Source: Diadema setosum
Lineage: Eukaryota > Echinodermata > Echinoidea > Diadematoida > Diadematidae
Length of the DNA stretch: 64,000 nt
Direction of reading: 5' to 3'
NCBI RefSeq assembly: GCF_964275005.1
Contig: NC_092705.1
Coordinates: forward strand, 9,908,641-9,972,640
The notes under the pieces were generated by a model, which made no database searches, was not told the origin of the DNA, and saw nothing but the letters and a program-made list of their open reading frames with translations. Positions within the stretch are counted from its first letter, which is position 1, and every line of letters starts with the position of its first letter. Of the stretch, positions 11,618 through 23,488 are shown piece after piece. The position numbers were made by a program, and so were the translations under genes.

Positions 11618-13383
11618 CTGCCATCCTAGGCTTGCCAGGCTGCCACGGCATGGCAATTGTGGCGATACACGAATTGCAGTACCATACACCGTCACGCGTC
11701 ATCAGGAACGTAGACGACCTGAAGGCAGCATATCCTGCACAATTCAACAGGATCGGGAACTTCAGAGGAACAGCATCATTGCACCTGGAGCATGATGCAC
11801 AGCCATCAATTGATCCACCGAGGAAGTGTAGTGTACACTTACGGGATAAGATCAAAGCAGAACGGATGGTGCGTACTGTAAAGTCCACTTTACAGGAGTG
11901 TGCGAAGACTGGTCAGGACACACAAATAGCGATATTGCACCTCCGAGCAACACCTATCGACTCCGGTATGAAGTCACCAGCTGAACTCATGTTTGGCAGA
12001 CCGATCAGAACCAGCCTTCCGAGCCATCACCTCACGGGAGATTCATCAACTACAGAATGCCTTCTTGGAAAGCAGTCAAAGATGAAGGAAACGCATGACA
12101 AGCATGCAGGAGAGGAACTCCCACCTCTACATGTAGGACAGCAAGTTCGCGTTCTACACCCTCAGGAGCACACCTGGATACCCGCCAAGGTCACACAGGT
12201 GTGTGACGAACCTATGTCGTACACCGTGTCAACATCCAACGGTTCGATTCTACGATGCAATCGCTCTCACCTGAGAGATGTACCAGCCAGCAGTACGCCT
12301 ACACCCAGAAAGCGTGTACATTTTGCTGACGACAGCAAGTCTGTCGTGGAGACCCCTCCGGGTCATCGAGATCAGCCTCACACAGACACACAGAACACAA
12401 GCAAAAATCGCAGTCAGAACACAACCTCAAGTGCCACTCCTATGGTCAGTAGGTACGGTCGTAAGATCCATACGCCAACCAGATACCAACACACATAAAT
12501 ACTCATGAGAAACAGATGCAGATAAGAGTCAAGTAAAGTCCTTAAAGTTGTTGTTAATCATTTTAATTGTGCATGATATGGCAAATGTTTGACCAGTGCA
12601 CAAGATACACACCATTCAAATTCATGTGTGAAAAGGGAGAAGGTATATGTAGAAATCATATATCACGAACAATGTAAGAGTTAGAAGTTGTTGGTAAGAC
12701 TCATACCAAAAACAGTGTTAAAATTGGACATGAGTTCAAGGCCAAAAGTGTTGAATGAAAGGCCAAAGTGTTGTGTTGCTTAAATGCTGTTTGTAGATGC
12801 TAGTCACAGTTGTAACACTAGCCAGAAGTTAAAGGTTCACAATGTTTTTCAAACGTTTTGTTCATATGACAATAGCAGGACATGCTTATGGTTCCTAATG
12901 TTATCCAGTGATTGGTGTTGGTATTTAAACGAACACAGACAGAATATTAGGAAAAAGCAAGTCCAGATATATATATGCAGTCATACTCTTATTTTGAGAC
13001 AATTCCACCACATATGTTAATGCTTGAGTTAACCTTGGAACTACACAGATGTAATGACCAAAGTAAAAATGTTAATGACACAGTTGTCTCGTCCTGGATA
13101 TCAAGGTCAAATGTGTTTGAAAGGTAAGTTTAAGAAACTTACTACAGAGTCTGTAACCCCCACAGGAATGCATTCACAATAGTGTTTGTGTGACTATGTT
13201 TTCAGAGAAAGGGGGATGTTATGATACACGATTGTTATCGATATCACCAACCGATATCAGTGATCGATATTCACTGCACATTAAACATGGCTGAACCTTA
13301 AGAGCTACTGTGTCCAATCGTGTCATGATTGTCGGCCTTGACATGGCGTCTCTGAACATTCACAAGCATCACATCACATAACA

Positions 13384-13864
13384 GTGACAAAACAGACTGG
13401 TACACCCGGGCTTGAACTGGATAATTACAGAAAACAATGTCCTGAAGTCAAGAATGGGGAGAGATGCACATTCTACCATCATCCGCTCCTACACACAGAA
13501 GATGAGGCTACAGGTAATCAAGGCAATACCAATGACAACAGAGTTAGAGTAGCATCAGTGAGCTCAACTAGTGCTTTACTTCCTATCGTGACAATAGAAC
13601 TGCATGGAAACCAGGGAACGAAACAGAAAGGAAATCTGCTCTTAGATTCAGGGTCTAAGATTCAGCTTGATTTGGCAAGACCTGGCTTCAGAAATGCAGC
13701 TTAGTGGGGTGCCAACGACAATCACGATAACCAAGATTGGTGGAGAAGAGGAAAGTCTTCAAACGCAGAAGTACAGAGTGCCCATCCGAGAGATGAACAG
13801 TAACACTAAACCTTTCTTGATAACTGAATCGCATCATCATTGGCATGAACAATGCAGCCATTAG
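13384..13864 (+). mobile_element. BEL/Pao-type fragment (zinc knuckle/protease region)
   Basis: A Cys/His stretch with HHPLLHTED is followed by an aspartic-protease-like GNLLLDSGSKIQL and IGGEEESLQTQKYRVP, the order seen in BEL/Pao pol. The fragment is incomplete and broken, and sits between two Gypsy fossils. Confidence 0.6.
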
Positions 13865-16490
13865 ACAACGTCTGCTTCGCGAATCGGATATGTCGCTCGA
13901 CCGTGCAGTGTCTATTATCCGTGCCACGAATGCAGCCTCTTCACAAGCGGATGAGATAAAAACTCATGCATCATCATCTGTGAACTATGTTCCAAAGCAG
14001 TCTTCACGATCACATCGCTCTCAGCCCATGCCACAGCCAGTGGGTACGAGCAATTCAGCGAACAGTAATCGCAGTCCCACTAACACAACGTGTCAGAACT
14101 GTGGAGGTCTCTACCCGCATGATGCACGTAAACCATGTCCAGCTCGCGGTCAAACGTGCGTGTACTGTCACAAACTGAACCATTTTGCTAAGTACTGCCG
14201 AAAAAGACAACGTGACAGGAAACATGTCAACGTGCTAGCACAGCATGATCACACCACAGCGAGCTCGAGTGTGACCGATGAACTTGATACACCTTCTACC
14301 TCTACCCCTTCACATCACAACACTGTGAATGCTGAGGATCCCAACAGTGACAACTACCTTTTCACGGTCAACTCTCCCCAAAAGGACAAGCTGCCTACCG
14401 TGACAGTCTCCATCAATGGTGTCAACACCGATGTTATTCTTGACATTGGTGCTTCAGTCAACATCATGAGCGAAGCAACCCTGCGTAAAACGTCTTCCCG
14501 TCAACCAGCGTTGAAACCTGCCCACCAGCAAATCTTCGCGTTTGGATCTACTCGTCCATTATCTCTTCTAGCACGGGCAGATCGAACTTCCAGTTCGCTA
14601 CAAGTCTGGATAGTGTTGTGCAACATTCTTCATCACACAGCATGCTGGGCCTACCTTGCTGTGCCTGTCAACGTCCAGTGAATTACAGCTCATCAGCATC
14701 ACATACTACATCACTGGACAGGTCAACTCATCAATCTTCGATGAATTCGCTGATCGGTTTACCGCATTGGGTAAGCTGAAGGATGCAACTCGTCAGCTCC
14801 ATGTTGATGAGTCAGTTACGCCAATCACGCAACTCCACAGGCGCATACCGTTCCATGTTCGTAAACGTGTCGAAGCCGAGTTTGAACGTCTCCAGCAGCT
14901 AGACATCATCAAGCCTGTGCGTAATCAACCAACGCCATGGGTTTTGCCTATTCGTGTCGTACAGAAACCCAAACAGCCAGATCAGATCAGAATTTGCGTG
15001 GACATGCGAGCTGTCAACCAAGCAATCAGGCGTGAACGACACGTTACCCCAACCATCGATGACATCATCGCAAAGCTGAATGGAGCTCGGGTTTTCTCCA
15101 AACTCGATCTCAACAGTGGCTATCATCCATCGAACTCAATGAAGCTTCAGACTATCTAACTGTGTTCTCGACTCGTGCTGGTTTGTTTCAGTACAAACGT
15201 TTGAACTTCGGAGTGAACAGCGGTGCAGAGCAGTTCCAGAACTTCATTCAGTCAGCTCTCGCAGGCCTACCTGGTGTCATTAATATCAGCGATGATATCC
15301 TCATCTTCGGTCGTGATCAGACTGAGCATGATCATCGTCTTCACGATTGCCTGCAGCGGTTGAGAGACAAGAATCTCACACTTCACAAAGCGAAATGTGA
15401 AGTCAACAAGTCGTCCATTGAGTTCTTTGGACACATCTTCTCATCGAAAGTTCAATCGCTAGTTGATGCACCCCCTTCAACTTCTCGCGATGAAGTGCGC
15501 AGTTTCCTCGGGTTGGCTACGTACTGTGCACGCTTCATCCCACGATTAGCGACCCTATCTGAGCCACTCCGCATGCTTACCAGGCAAGATGCAGCATGGA
15601 AATGGGGTCATCGTCATCAATCTGCCTTCGACGACATCAAGCGTGCTATCGCTGACCACTGCAACGTGGCATACTTCAACCCACAGTTTCACAACAGCTG
15701 TGGTAACAGATGCAAGCCCCATTGGACTGTGGGCCATGCTAGTTCAATACGATCCAGCCAACGACAAGCCTGTCGTCGTTGCTCTCGCTAGTCGCTCCCT
15801 CACCCCAGTTGAGCAACGATATTCGCAGACCGAGAGAGAGGCATAGCCGTCACTTGGGGCATCATACACTTTCACCTGTATGTCTACGGAAGTCGCTTCA
15901 CTGTGGTTACAGATCATAAGCCTTTGGTCCCCCTGTTTAACCACACGTTCTCCAGCCCACCAGCGCGTATCGAGAGATGGCTGTTGAAGCTCCAGCAGTA
16001 CCACTTCGAGCTCATATATCAGCCTGGTCCCCTCAACCCAGTGGACTACTTATCGCATCATCCATCCACTAGTCAGACAGCCATGGACGCAGCAACTGAA
16101 GTTCATGTGAACTTCGTTCTTGAAAATGCAGTCCCGACATCGATCACGACAGCGGAGATCGTTGACGCTTCGAAACACGACCCCTTGCTTCAACTTGACA
16201 TACGCGCACTTCAGGACAACGCATGGGAAATGACCATCGACCAATCTACCCCAGACATCAGAGCTGAGTTGAAGTGCCTAGCGAATGTCAAAAATGAACT
16301 CAGCCTCGCAATGGATGATACAGTCATTCTTCGCGATCACCACATCGTCATACCGTCATGCCTCTGAGAACGTATCATCAGGGCATCATTCGCACGAAGC
16401 AGCTAATTCGTGAAAAGGTCTGGTTCCCTGGCATAGACAAGTATGTTGAACAGCGGGTTAAGCAATGTATCGCATGAAGATGACTGTAAA
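13845..16490 (+). mobile_element. Gypsy-type LTR retrotransposon fossil 2
   Basis: The parts lie in normal Gypsy order. Gag has two zinc knuckles (CQNCGGLYPHDARKPC and CVYCHKLNHFAKYC, 14090-14210). Next comes a protease-like stretch (14400-14480), then reverse transcriptase with RICVDMRAVN, FSKLDLNSGYH and the YxDD-region variant ISDDILIFG (14760-15560). RNase H follows (EQRYSQTEREA, VVTDHKPLVPLF, 15800-16040), and then the start of the integrase zinc-binding region (LIREKVWFPGIDKYV, near 16400-16470). No LTRs were identified. It is broken, with roughly four or five breaks. The protein motifs are still clear, which suggests moderate rather than extreme age. Confidence 0.88.
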
Positions 16491-16889
16491 GCACATAATG
16501 TTGTATTTAAGAAGAGGCGATTTTCAGTATTTTATCACAATACAATCCCCCCTCGAAATCTGCTTTAGAATCCTTACAGATATTGCAAATTATCGGTAAA
16601 TTTAGACATTTGTTTCAAATATTGATTTGTCGACCGCAACGGAGCTTCACCCTTGCTTGTCCCTGTGTCTACTGGCGTCCATAGCTTTGCTTGGGCGGTT
16701 GATGTAGATGAGTTTCCTTTCGCACTCGTGAATCATTTTAGCAGCTATTAGTTGACTACGGTTCCGTGTTGGTACTTTTTAACTTATATTCTTATCAATA
16801 TATCATAAGAGCCATATTATATTACTTTCTCATAATCTTAAATTCAGCTAAAAGTGCAAGTGTTACATGTAAATTGATAACAATATTGC
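16491..16889. other. Anonymous DNA between two mobile elements
   Basis: No coding or repeat structure was recognised. It may contain the 5' end and promoter of the P-type element that follows; no terminal repeat could be fixed. Confidence 0.4.
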
Positions 16890-16949
16890 CTTGCTGCTCA
16901 TTGGCATAACGGTGAACGACCCACCCGTATGCTCAGGTAGGCCTAGTCA

Positions 16950-19431
16950 GTGTGCTGCTTGGCAAGATGGCATACCAGGAGGCTTGCATCTCTGTTCAGG
17001 CTATGTGGACGAAAGAACTCTAACCGATGGTATCCGAGAGAAAAATTCAAGAAACACATTCAACAATCTCTTTCCCTAGATGTTTCAAGCGATGATGTTG
17101 CCGTGCATCCTTCACAGATTTGCCATTGCTGTGAGAGGAAGATCTACCGATGGAATTGCAAGCGAATCAAGAAGCAGGTTTGTGAGATTGGCATCACTCC
17201 AGCAAGCTTTGATCCCCATGGAAGAGACTGCAAGGTATGCTCCCCAGGAGAACAAGATGAACTGTTCAAGGAAATTGAAGGAGAAGCAAGAAGCCATAGC
17301 CTAGTTGTCAACCAGAAGAATTTCAAACTGTATGTTTTGTCACTCGACAGTGATGGAAATTCAGGGAAATGCTTGATTGTGACATTAACAGGGGAATGGA
17401 TGGTAAAAGTCAATGGCAGAGATGTTAATAAGCAGTCCGTTTTCACCGAGATACCCAATTTATTGACTCGTGACTTTGTTCAGAGCCTCGTTCGCACATT
17501 TAGTGAGCTTTCAGTCTGCCCTGGGAACACAGAGTACCTTATTCCAGCCCATCTTCTGGAAAATAGACCTGTATATGTTCATCATATAGCTTACTCAACC
17601 ACCATTCGTCATAATTCCTGTCCACTACTAACTAGTGAAACATCATGGTGTAGGAAATGTTGAATATACAGATCTGATCTTTCCCGTCTTCACAACCGCC
17701 TACGGGCTGACCACTCACCAGCCCCCAAAGCAAATTTCGGATATTTGAACAAAGAAAGACTTTCAAAAAAATTATCACAGAGTAGAGCTCACCAAAGAAA
17801 CCTCAAGAAGTGTGTGACTTCGTTAGAAGAAAAAAAACAATGCTGTTTGAGGAAAAGGCAACAAATCCTTGAACAGGAAGAAAATAAGTCCTTCTCTTCG
17901 ATAGTCTCTTCTGAGACTAAGACTGTACATGATCATTTTGAAGAGAATTCCCCGATGCGTGTCCTTTGGGACCATCAAGTAAAAAGACTGAAGGAACACC
18001 CTCAGGCCACTAGATGGAATCCGGCCATATTACGCCTATGTATTGCCTTATACGCGAAATCGTCATCAGTATATGTGACCCTGCACCTCAAAACAAACAA
18101 AAAGTCGCCAGACATGAATTTTTAGTTAAGGCCATATTCTGAAAAAGCACACTTTAAGCTTTAAAATGATGTATAACTCAAATCAAATGGACTCTCCTAA
18201 CCTATCTAAATATTGGAAAGAAAGCACAAACTCAGGAAAAGTGTGAACTGAGAAAAGAGGCTCTGAAGTACAGTGCCTATTCAAGCGCTTAATCTTTACC
18301 AAACCGTGCTGGCTGTGCGATGAATGGGACAAAAAAACAGGAAGTAAACCACCAGAGTAACAACAATGAAGGGATTATCAGATTAAACTGAAATTAAGCA
18401 TGCCTCATTAACACATTCTGTTCATAATTAATGCCAACTTTCAAAGCAGTAGCGCTATCCTTTCAAAAGTTATTAGAGTTGAAAGTGAAGAGTGTGGACA
18501 TGGTTTTTCAGAAATGAAAAAGGGATTCTAAAGACACACCTAATCACACTATTCTACCAAAAATGTTCGAGATAAACTGCTTAAAAAAAAAACACTTTCC
18601 TGCCCGTTTTATGATACCAAATTTTAGCATAATGTTAAAGAAGACCCGCTCTTTCAGAAAATATGAAAAAATCAAGTTCCGCTAGGTTGACCCATTTCAC
18701 TTATTTTCAGTCCTCACGCAAAATCAGTGTGTGCGACTTTATGTTCGTTTTGAGGTGCACGGTCACATATGATCTTCTACGAAACTCTGGATTTCTCACC
18801 CTTCCCCATCACAATACTCTAAAACAATACACCAATTTCACCGTTAACAACCCTGGCTTCAACAGAGACCTCATACGTAGAATAGTGACAGACATAAACC
18901 TGGAGAATCTCAAGCCACACCAGAAGAATGCAACCTTATGTTTTGATGAGGTCAAGATCAGCGAAGGATTGGTGTACAGCCATTCAACAGGACATATTAT
19001 TGGGTTCACATCCATCGGAACCCTTAATGATGAATTTGCGTCATATGCAAGAACTTGTACCAAGGAAGCAGCCCCTGCAATGGCCAGTCATGTTCTTGCA
19101 GTCATGGTTCGTGGCATTAACCACAGCTATCATTCCACTGTGGCATATTTTGCCACAAACAGTGCGTCTAGTGACCAACTTTATGCCATCATCATGGAGG
19201 CCATTGAAATAATGGAGCTATATGGCTTCAACATTCGAGCTTTGGTGTCGGACGGTGCTTCGTCGAACAGAAGTTTTTATAACATGTTGATGGAAACTGA
19301 TGGTGGCTTCAGCTTCATCCACCCTTCTACCCAGAAGCGCATTTACTTAATTAGTGATGCCCCCCCATCTCCTTAAGACGTGTCGCAATAACTTGGAAAA
19401 CTCGAGATTCCACAAGTCAAGAAATTTGATG
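16950..19431 (+). pseudogene. P-element/THAP9-like transposase gene, broken
   Basis: One frame runs 16950-18074 and resumes at 18771. N-terminal (16990-17260): a Cys/His region with VHPSQICHCCERKI and DPHGRDCKVC. Middle (17300-17640): a region ending near VCPGN and a CRKC-type pair. Next (17745-17900): a basic coiled-coil segment (RKRQQILEQEE). The catalytic region (18771-19431) carries DLLRNSGFLTLPHHNTL, the first acidic centre CFDEVKI, HVLAVMVRGI and SDGASSNRSF, then HLLKTCRNNLENS in another frame. P-type transposases cut and paste using an acidic triad. The third acidic residue would lie in the missing 3' part. Damage seen: TGA at 17660-17662, a 692-bp insertion after SSVY, and a frameshift at the C-run near 19363-19369. 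No N-terminal THAP finger was recognised. Strand and frame continuity make the call firm. Confidence 0.8.
18075..18766. mobile_element. 692-bp inverted-repeat element inserted in the P-type transposase
   Basis: Left end GTGACCCTGCACCTCAAAAC and the complement of the right end GTGACCGTGCACCTCAAAAC match with one difference, and similarity runs on to about 35 bp (through AAAGTCGC). ATAT occurs immediately outside both ends (18071-18074 and 18767-18770), consistent with a 4-bp target duplication. Removing the element and one ATAT joins SSVY to DLLRNSG in frame. Non-coding, superfamily unassigned. Confidence 0.85.
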
Positions 19432-19442
19432 GTAATTTTTGT

Positions 19443-19462
19443 TATATAGAGATATATATATA

Positions 19463-19522
<60 letters not shown>
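19443..19522. repeat. (TA)n microsatellite
   Basis: About 80 bp of almost pure TA dinucleotides, broken by two TG steps, at the junction between the P-type transposon and the BEL/Pao fossil. Confidence 0.95.
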
Positions 19523-19524
<2 letters not shown>

Positions 19525-19760
19525 ATGATACTGTTAAATTAATTTGCTGGCCACTGTTTTTTATTATTTCAAAATTTGTTTGCCTGACTGGGCAAGTGGC
19601 TCAAAAAATTCATGCAGCACCCTTGATAATGAAGCTAAATTAGCTCCATGGAATGATGTTTGTATCAAAACACAATAACCTCTAAACAACTTACTTAATT
19701 TCTCTTTGTGGAGAAATAGGAGAAGTGTTAGAAATGCTCTTAATTTTATTTGTATGTTTC
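19523..19760. other. Anonymous DNA
   Basis: Sequence upstream of the recognisable BEL/Pao LTR end. It does not resemble the region upstream of the matching 3' LTR end at 23405. Confidence 0.4.
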
Positions 19761-22700
19761 AATAAATTCTGTTGGAGTGCTATCGTTCTTCGAACTCGAC
19801 CGAAACTCCTCACTTAGCAACTCGTGTTAAGTGAGGCAGCCACAATAAAATACAAAGGTGTTGAAACTGGATACTCGCTATGGATCCCGTGAAAGATGAA
19901 ACAAATGTTAGCGTTGCGAGCCACAAGACCAGTGGGAGCAGAGTCAGCCGATCTTTGAAAGCGAGTTCTGTGGATCTGCGCAGACGTCAGGCTGCTCTTC
20001 GGGCTTCCTTATCATTCGACGAGGAGGAAGCTAGACTGGAGTCCGAAGCCAAGTTAGCGGAAGCTAGGCTAAGAAATCTTCGTAAGAAACGAGAACTCGC
20101 AGAAATCGAAGCAGAGCAAGCTGTACTCGATGAATGCAGCAGTGAATCATCGGAGGATGAAAATCTTGCTTTAACGAACATTCGAAAGGAGGACAAGGAT
20201 GAATGTATCGATCGCTTCCTTAACTCTCAAGACAATCAAGGAACATCCCCTCCTACGTTAGAAGCCGTACAGCCTCCAGTAACATCTCAGCCGAAAGCCA
20301 ATTCACAACAAGCGGACTGGCATAATATCATCATTCTCGTCTCTGGAAAAGTGTATGTTACAACTTGCTGAGACATCTCTTCGGCAAGGTCGCATAAATC
20401 AGCAAATGCTAGCCTCCACCCAGTTGCCGAAGGTGGACATTCCAATTTTCTCTGGGGATCCACTTGTCTACCCTCTCTGGATAAACACCTTTGATTCTGT
20501 GGTGGACTGCAAACCCATTGATAATGGAAACAAGCTCAACCTACTGAGCCCTACTGAGCTCAGCATTCATTTCCAAGCTGAATTCTTGGGGGAAGATACA
20601 TAGTCGCGATGCCTCGGGCCTCCAAGATTTCGCAGATTGCCTCTCAAAAGTCATCGCCGCTAAGGAATCCTTGAAAGCCTTGGAATTTTAGACTTCCCTC
20701 AGGAAAATGCCTAACTTGTTGACAAACTCCCTACATACCTTGAAAATAAATGGAGGGATGAAATCGAACGATTCAAGGACAAGCATGGACGACAGGAATT
20801 CCCACCTTTCTCCACCTTTGCTGAGTTCGTGAGGAGAGCAGCAGACAGAGCCAACATCCCCGAGCTAAGTACAGCAGTTCGGGAGCAGCCACGGCCAGCC
20901 AACACAAAGCCAAGTGGAAAAAATGCTCATACCTTTGCAACTGAAGGAAAATGTTCCATGCCTTCGATCAAAGAAATGCAGGAAACCACAAAGAACAAAA
21001 CATGTCCGTTTTGCAGTGAAAATCATCTGATCGAAGATTGCTCGGGATTCCAAAACATCACCCTCGAAGACCGCCGAGCATTCTTCTTCGAGAAAAAATT
21101 ATGCTTCGGGTGTGGGCTACATTCAAACCACCAGAGCAAACAATGCAAGGCTAGGCGCACATGTGCAGTCTGCACGGGAATGCACCTCACCTGCTTTCAT
21201 TCTTGGCAGAAGCAGCCAAATACCAAACAGGAAGGAGCAGCATCGTCAAAGTGCACTAGAGTGTGTCATTTGCAAAACGTTGAAGGGAAGGACCACTCTA
21301 TGATTGTGCAAGTTTGGGTGAGGCAAGCTGGTGAGCCAACAAAGGAGTTCCTTGAATATGCAATTCTGGATGATCAATCCGATGTCAGTTTTGTATCGGA
21401 AAAACTTTTCGAAAAACTTGATCTTCGGGGCCATAAAACCAATCTCATGCTCACAATGCTGCACAACACCTCGGACATAGAAACTCTCAAGGTCCACAAC
21501 CTGGAACTTCTCGACCACAAAAAAGAAAACATTGTAAAGTTCCAACTGCCTTCACCAGGAGCGACATTCCTGCCACCAGGTCGCAAATCCCCAAGGCAGA
21601 TATCGCAAAAAGATGGCCACACCTCATGCGGGTCGCGGAGGAAATGATGCCATACGATCAGAACGTCGAAGTCTCTCTCCTCATTGGAACCAACTGTCCT
21701 AGTGCGATTCGACCAAGGGATATCGTCTCTGGTGGAGAGGAGGAACCATATGCCCAGAAATCTCTGCTCGGTTGGGGAGTTGTGGGTCGCATCTGCAAGG
21801 ATCCTATTGACACAAATTCAGCTAGTTGTCACAAAATCGTGGCTGAATTGTACCAGAACCTTGCATTCCCAACTAATGCAAAGGAGATTCTCACTGATGA
21901 CAAAATCCCCAAAGTTCTAGAGGCTGACTTCCAGCATGACGCCATCAGCAAACCCCTTTCCGTCGAAGACAAGAGGTTTCCTCACCTCCTCGAAGACGGA
22001 CTTGAGAAAAGACCAGGTGGACGCTTCAAAATGCAGAAGTGGGCTCATCCATCGACAGATCTTCGAGTCAGCGACATCGTCATCGTACCAGTGCCACAGG
22101 TACATCCCAGCAAGCGACGGTCTCCTACGCGAAGTCCAACCCGTGACAGCAGACTCATCGTGGGACCACCGAGGCAAACGCCAAAAGCAGCCTATCGGGA
22201 TGGAAAGGGCAGCTCACGACTTGGTCCTTCTCCTGTTGTCAGAAGAGACCTAGTAAATCGGAAGACCAAAGGATTCCCCATCAAGGAGCCAACATAGTAA
22301 ATTTTGATTTGATTGAATGAAATCATGTATTTTGTGTTGTTTCTCTGTTTCTCGTTTCACTCTATCCTAAATAACCCTTTCCTTGTATCTTTATTTCAAT
22401 CTTCTCTCACTCTATATTTCTTACCTTTGCTCAAATTAATAGTGAATGTCGTTAGTTATTATCCATCTATTTTGTAGATAGTATTTCAGGAGAGACTTTG
22501 TCCTATTTTCTATTTTGTCCTCATTCTCTTTTTTCTCTTCCCTCTTTACTTCCTTCTTTGCTTTCATCATTAATTGTTAATGCAGATACAATGTAATTAC
22601 CATTTCGATATCTGTAGTTGACATTTCCATTTTTGATGTTATTATATGTCTGATCACTTATACAATTTTTGAATCTTTATTGAATTTATGACTGGTTCGT

Positions 22701-23488
22701 TAAAATTTCTTCTGGGTAATTGCCTGTTAGCAGTTAAAGGAGCCATGTCACTGCAGCAGTATGCAGTGAAGAGATATAAGAGTTCTCATTCCATTTCATC
22801 GCTATTTTTTGTGTATATATTGCTCAGAAGTATTCTGAATGCAACTTGTGTACTGTGATATAACTCATGGTGACAATTTTGTACATAGCTGGTATACAGT
22901 TACATACACATGTATCTTACATACACCTGTATACCTCCAACTTGGCGTTTAATATGAAGCTTGCAGCACTGCCCCCACAGCCCCTATTGTTAATTTCTAT
23001 GTCTGTCCAGCCTCTATTATGTATAGTCATAAACTTAACCTCCCAAGCACACAACAAAGGCCCCTTTCAAATTGTGTAGTCCCCTATTGTTTGAACCCAA
23101 CTTCTGCTGGTAGCCTTGGCGTGGGAACTAAGTTAGCTTTTGCAACATCTTGGGCTTGGAAAGCCAGCAAGAAAGCCAAACTAGTCAGTATCATGTTCCA
23201 ATCATCGTTGAGAAAGCATCTCATATCTAGTACCTCGTATCTTGTATCTCGTATCTCGTATCTTCGAAGTTCGCTCCTTCGTTCCAAAACCAGTTTCAAC
23301 AGTTCAAAGCCTCCAATTGTATTTTATCTACTCTACTCTACTTCTACATGGGAGATTTGGATTCCAATAAATTTGTTTTCGCAAATTCATATCTCTCTGT
23401 TCGGAATAAATTCTGTTGGAGTGCTATCGTTCTTCGAACTCGACCGAAACTCCTCACTTAGCAACTCCCGTTAAGTGAGGCAGCCACA
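19761..23488 (+). mobile_element. BEL/Pao-type LTR retrotransposon fossil
   Basis: The 84-bp blocks at 19761-19844 and 23405-23488 match at all but about two bases; both end GGCAGCCACA and read as the 3' ends of two LTRs. Between them is a charged coiled-coil Gag N-terminus (EEEARLESEAKLAEARLRNL, 19880-20180), then PKVDIPIFSGDPLVYPLW (20430-20490). A knuckle region follows (CPFCSENHLIEDC, CFGCGLHSNHQSKQC, 21000-21190), then an aspartic-protease-like AILDDQSDVSFVSEKLF (near 21360). The last recognisable part, at 21630-22300, has a C-terminal WDHRGKR stretch. Only part of pol is recognisable. It is broken, with several breaks. The close LTR match suggests a fairly recent insertion or later homogenisation. 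22300-23404 is non-coding tail and LTR-proximal sequence. Confidence 0.8.

Larger units (their letters stand above)
10345..13383 (+). mobile_element. Gypsy-type LTR retrotransposon fossil 1
   Basis: A protease-like stretch with SYRPIDPQTRLTAYNGSQ (10370-10510) and a pol stretch at 11618-12498 (integrase-like SPAELMFGRPIRTSLPSHHL and a basic C-terminal tail) identify Ty3/Gypsy. A purine tract, AGAAAGGGGGA at 13206-13216, directly precedes TGTTATGATACACG at 13217, which reads as the start of a 3' LTR. The LTR is followed only to about 13380, where a different element begins. The element is broken and incomplete, with several breaks, and a Harbinger-type DNA transposon sits inside it (10685-11617). 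The LTR end could not be paired with a partner, so its age is unknown beyond old. Confidence 0.75.
16890..19440 (+). mobile_element. P-type DNA transposon, 3'-truncated
   Basis: The stretch encodes one long transposase (described separately), interrupted by a smaller inverted-repeat element at 18075-18766. The 3' part is absent: coding similarity stops at about 19430, where a long (TA)n tract and then a BEL/Pao fossil begin. Terminal inverted repeats and the 8-bp target duplication expected of P elements are not visible. Confidence 0.75.

Noticed and set aside
23231-23266. Repeated CGTATCT units, CRISPR-like at first sight
   Set aside because: Units are 7-10 bp with no spacers in a eukaryotic BEL/Pao tail; a simple repeat.
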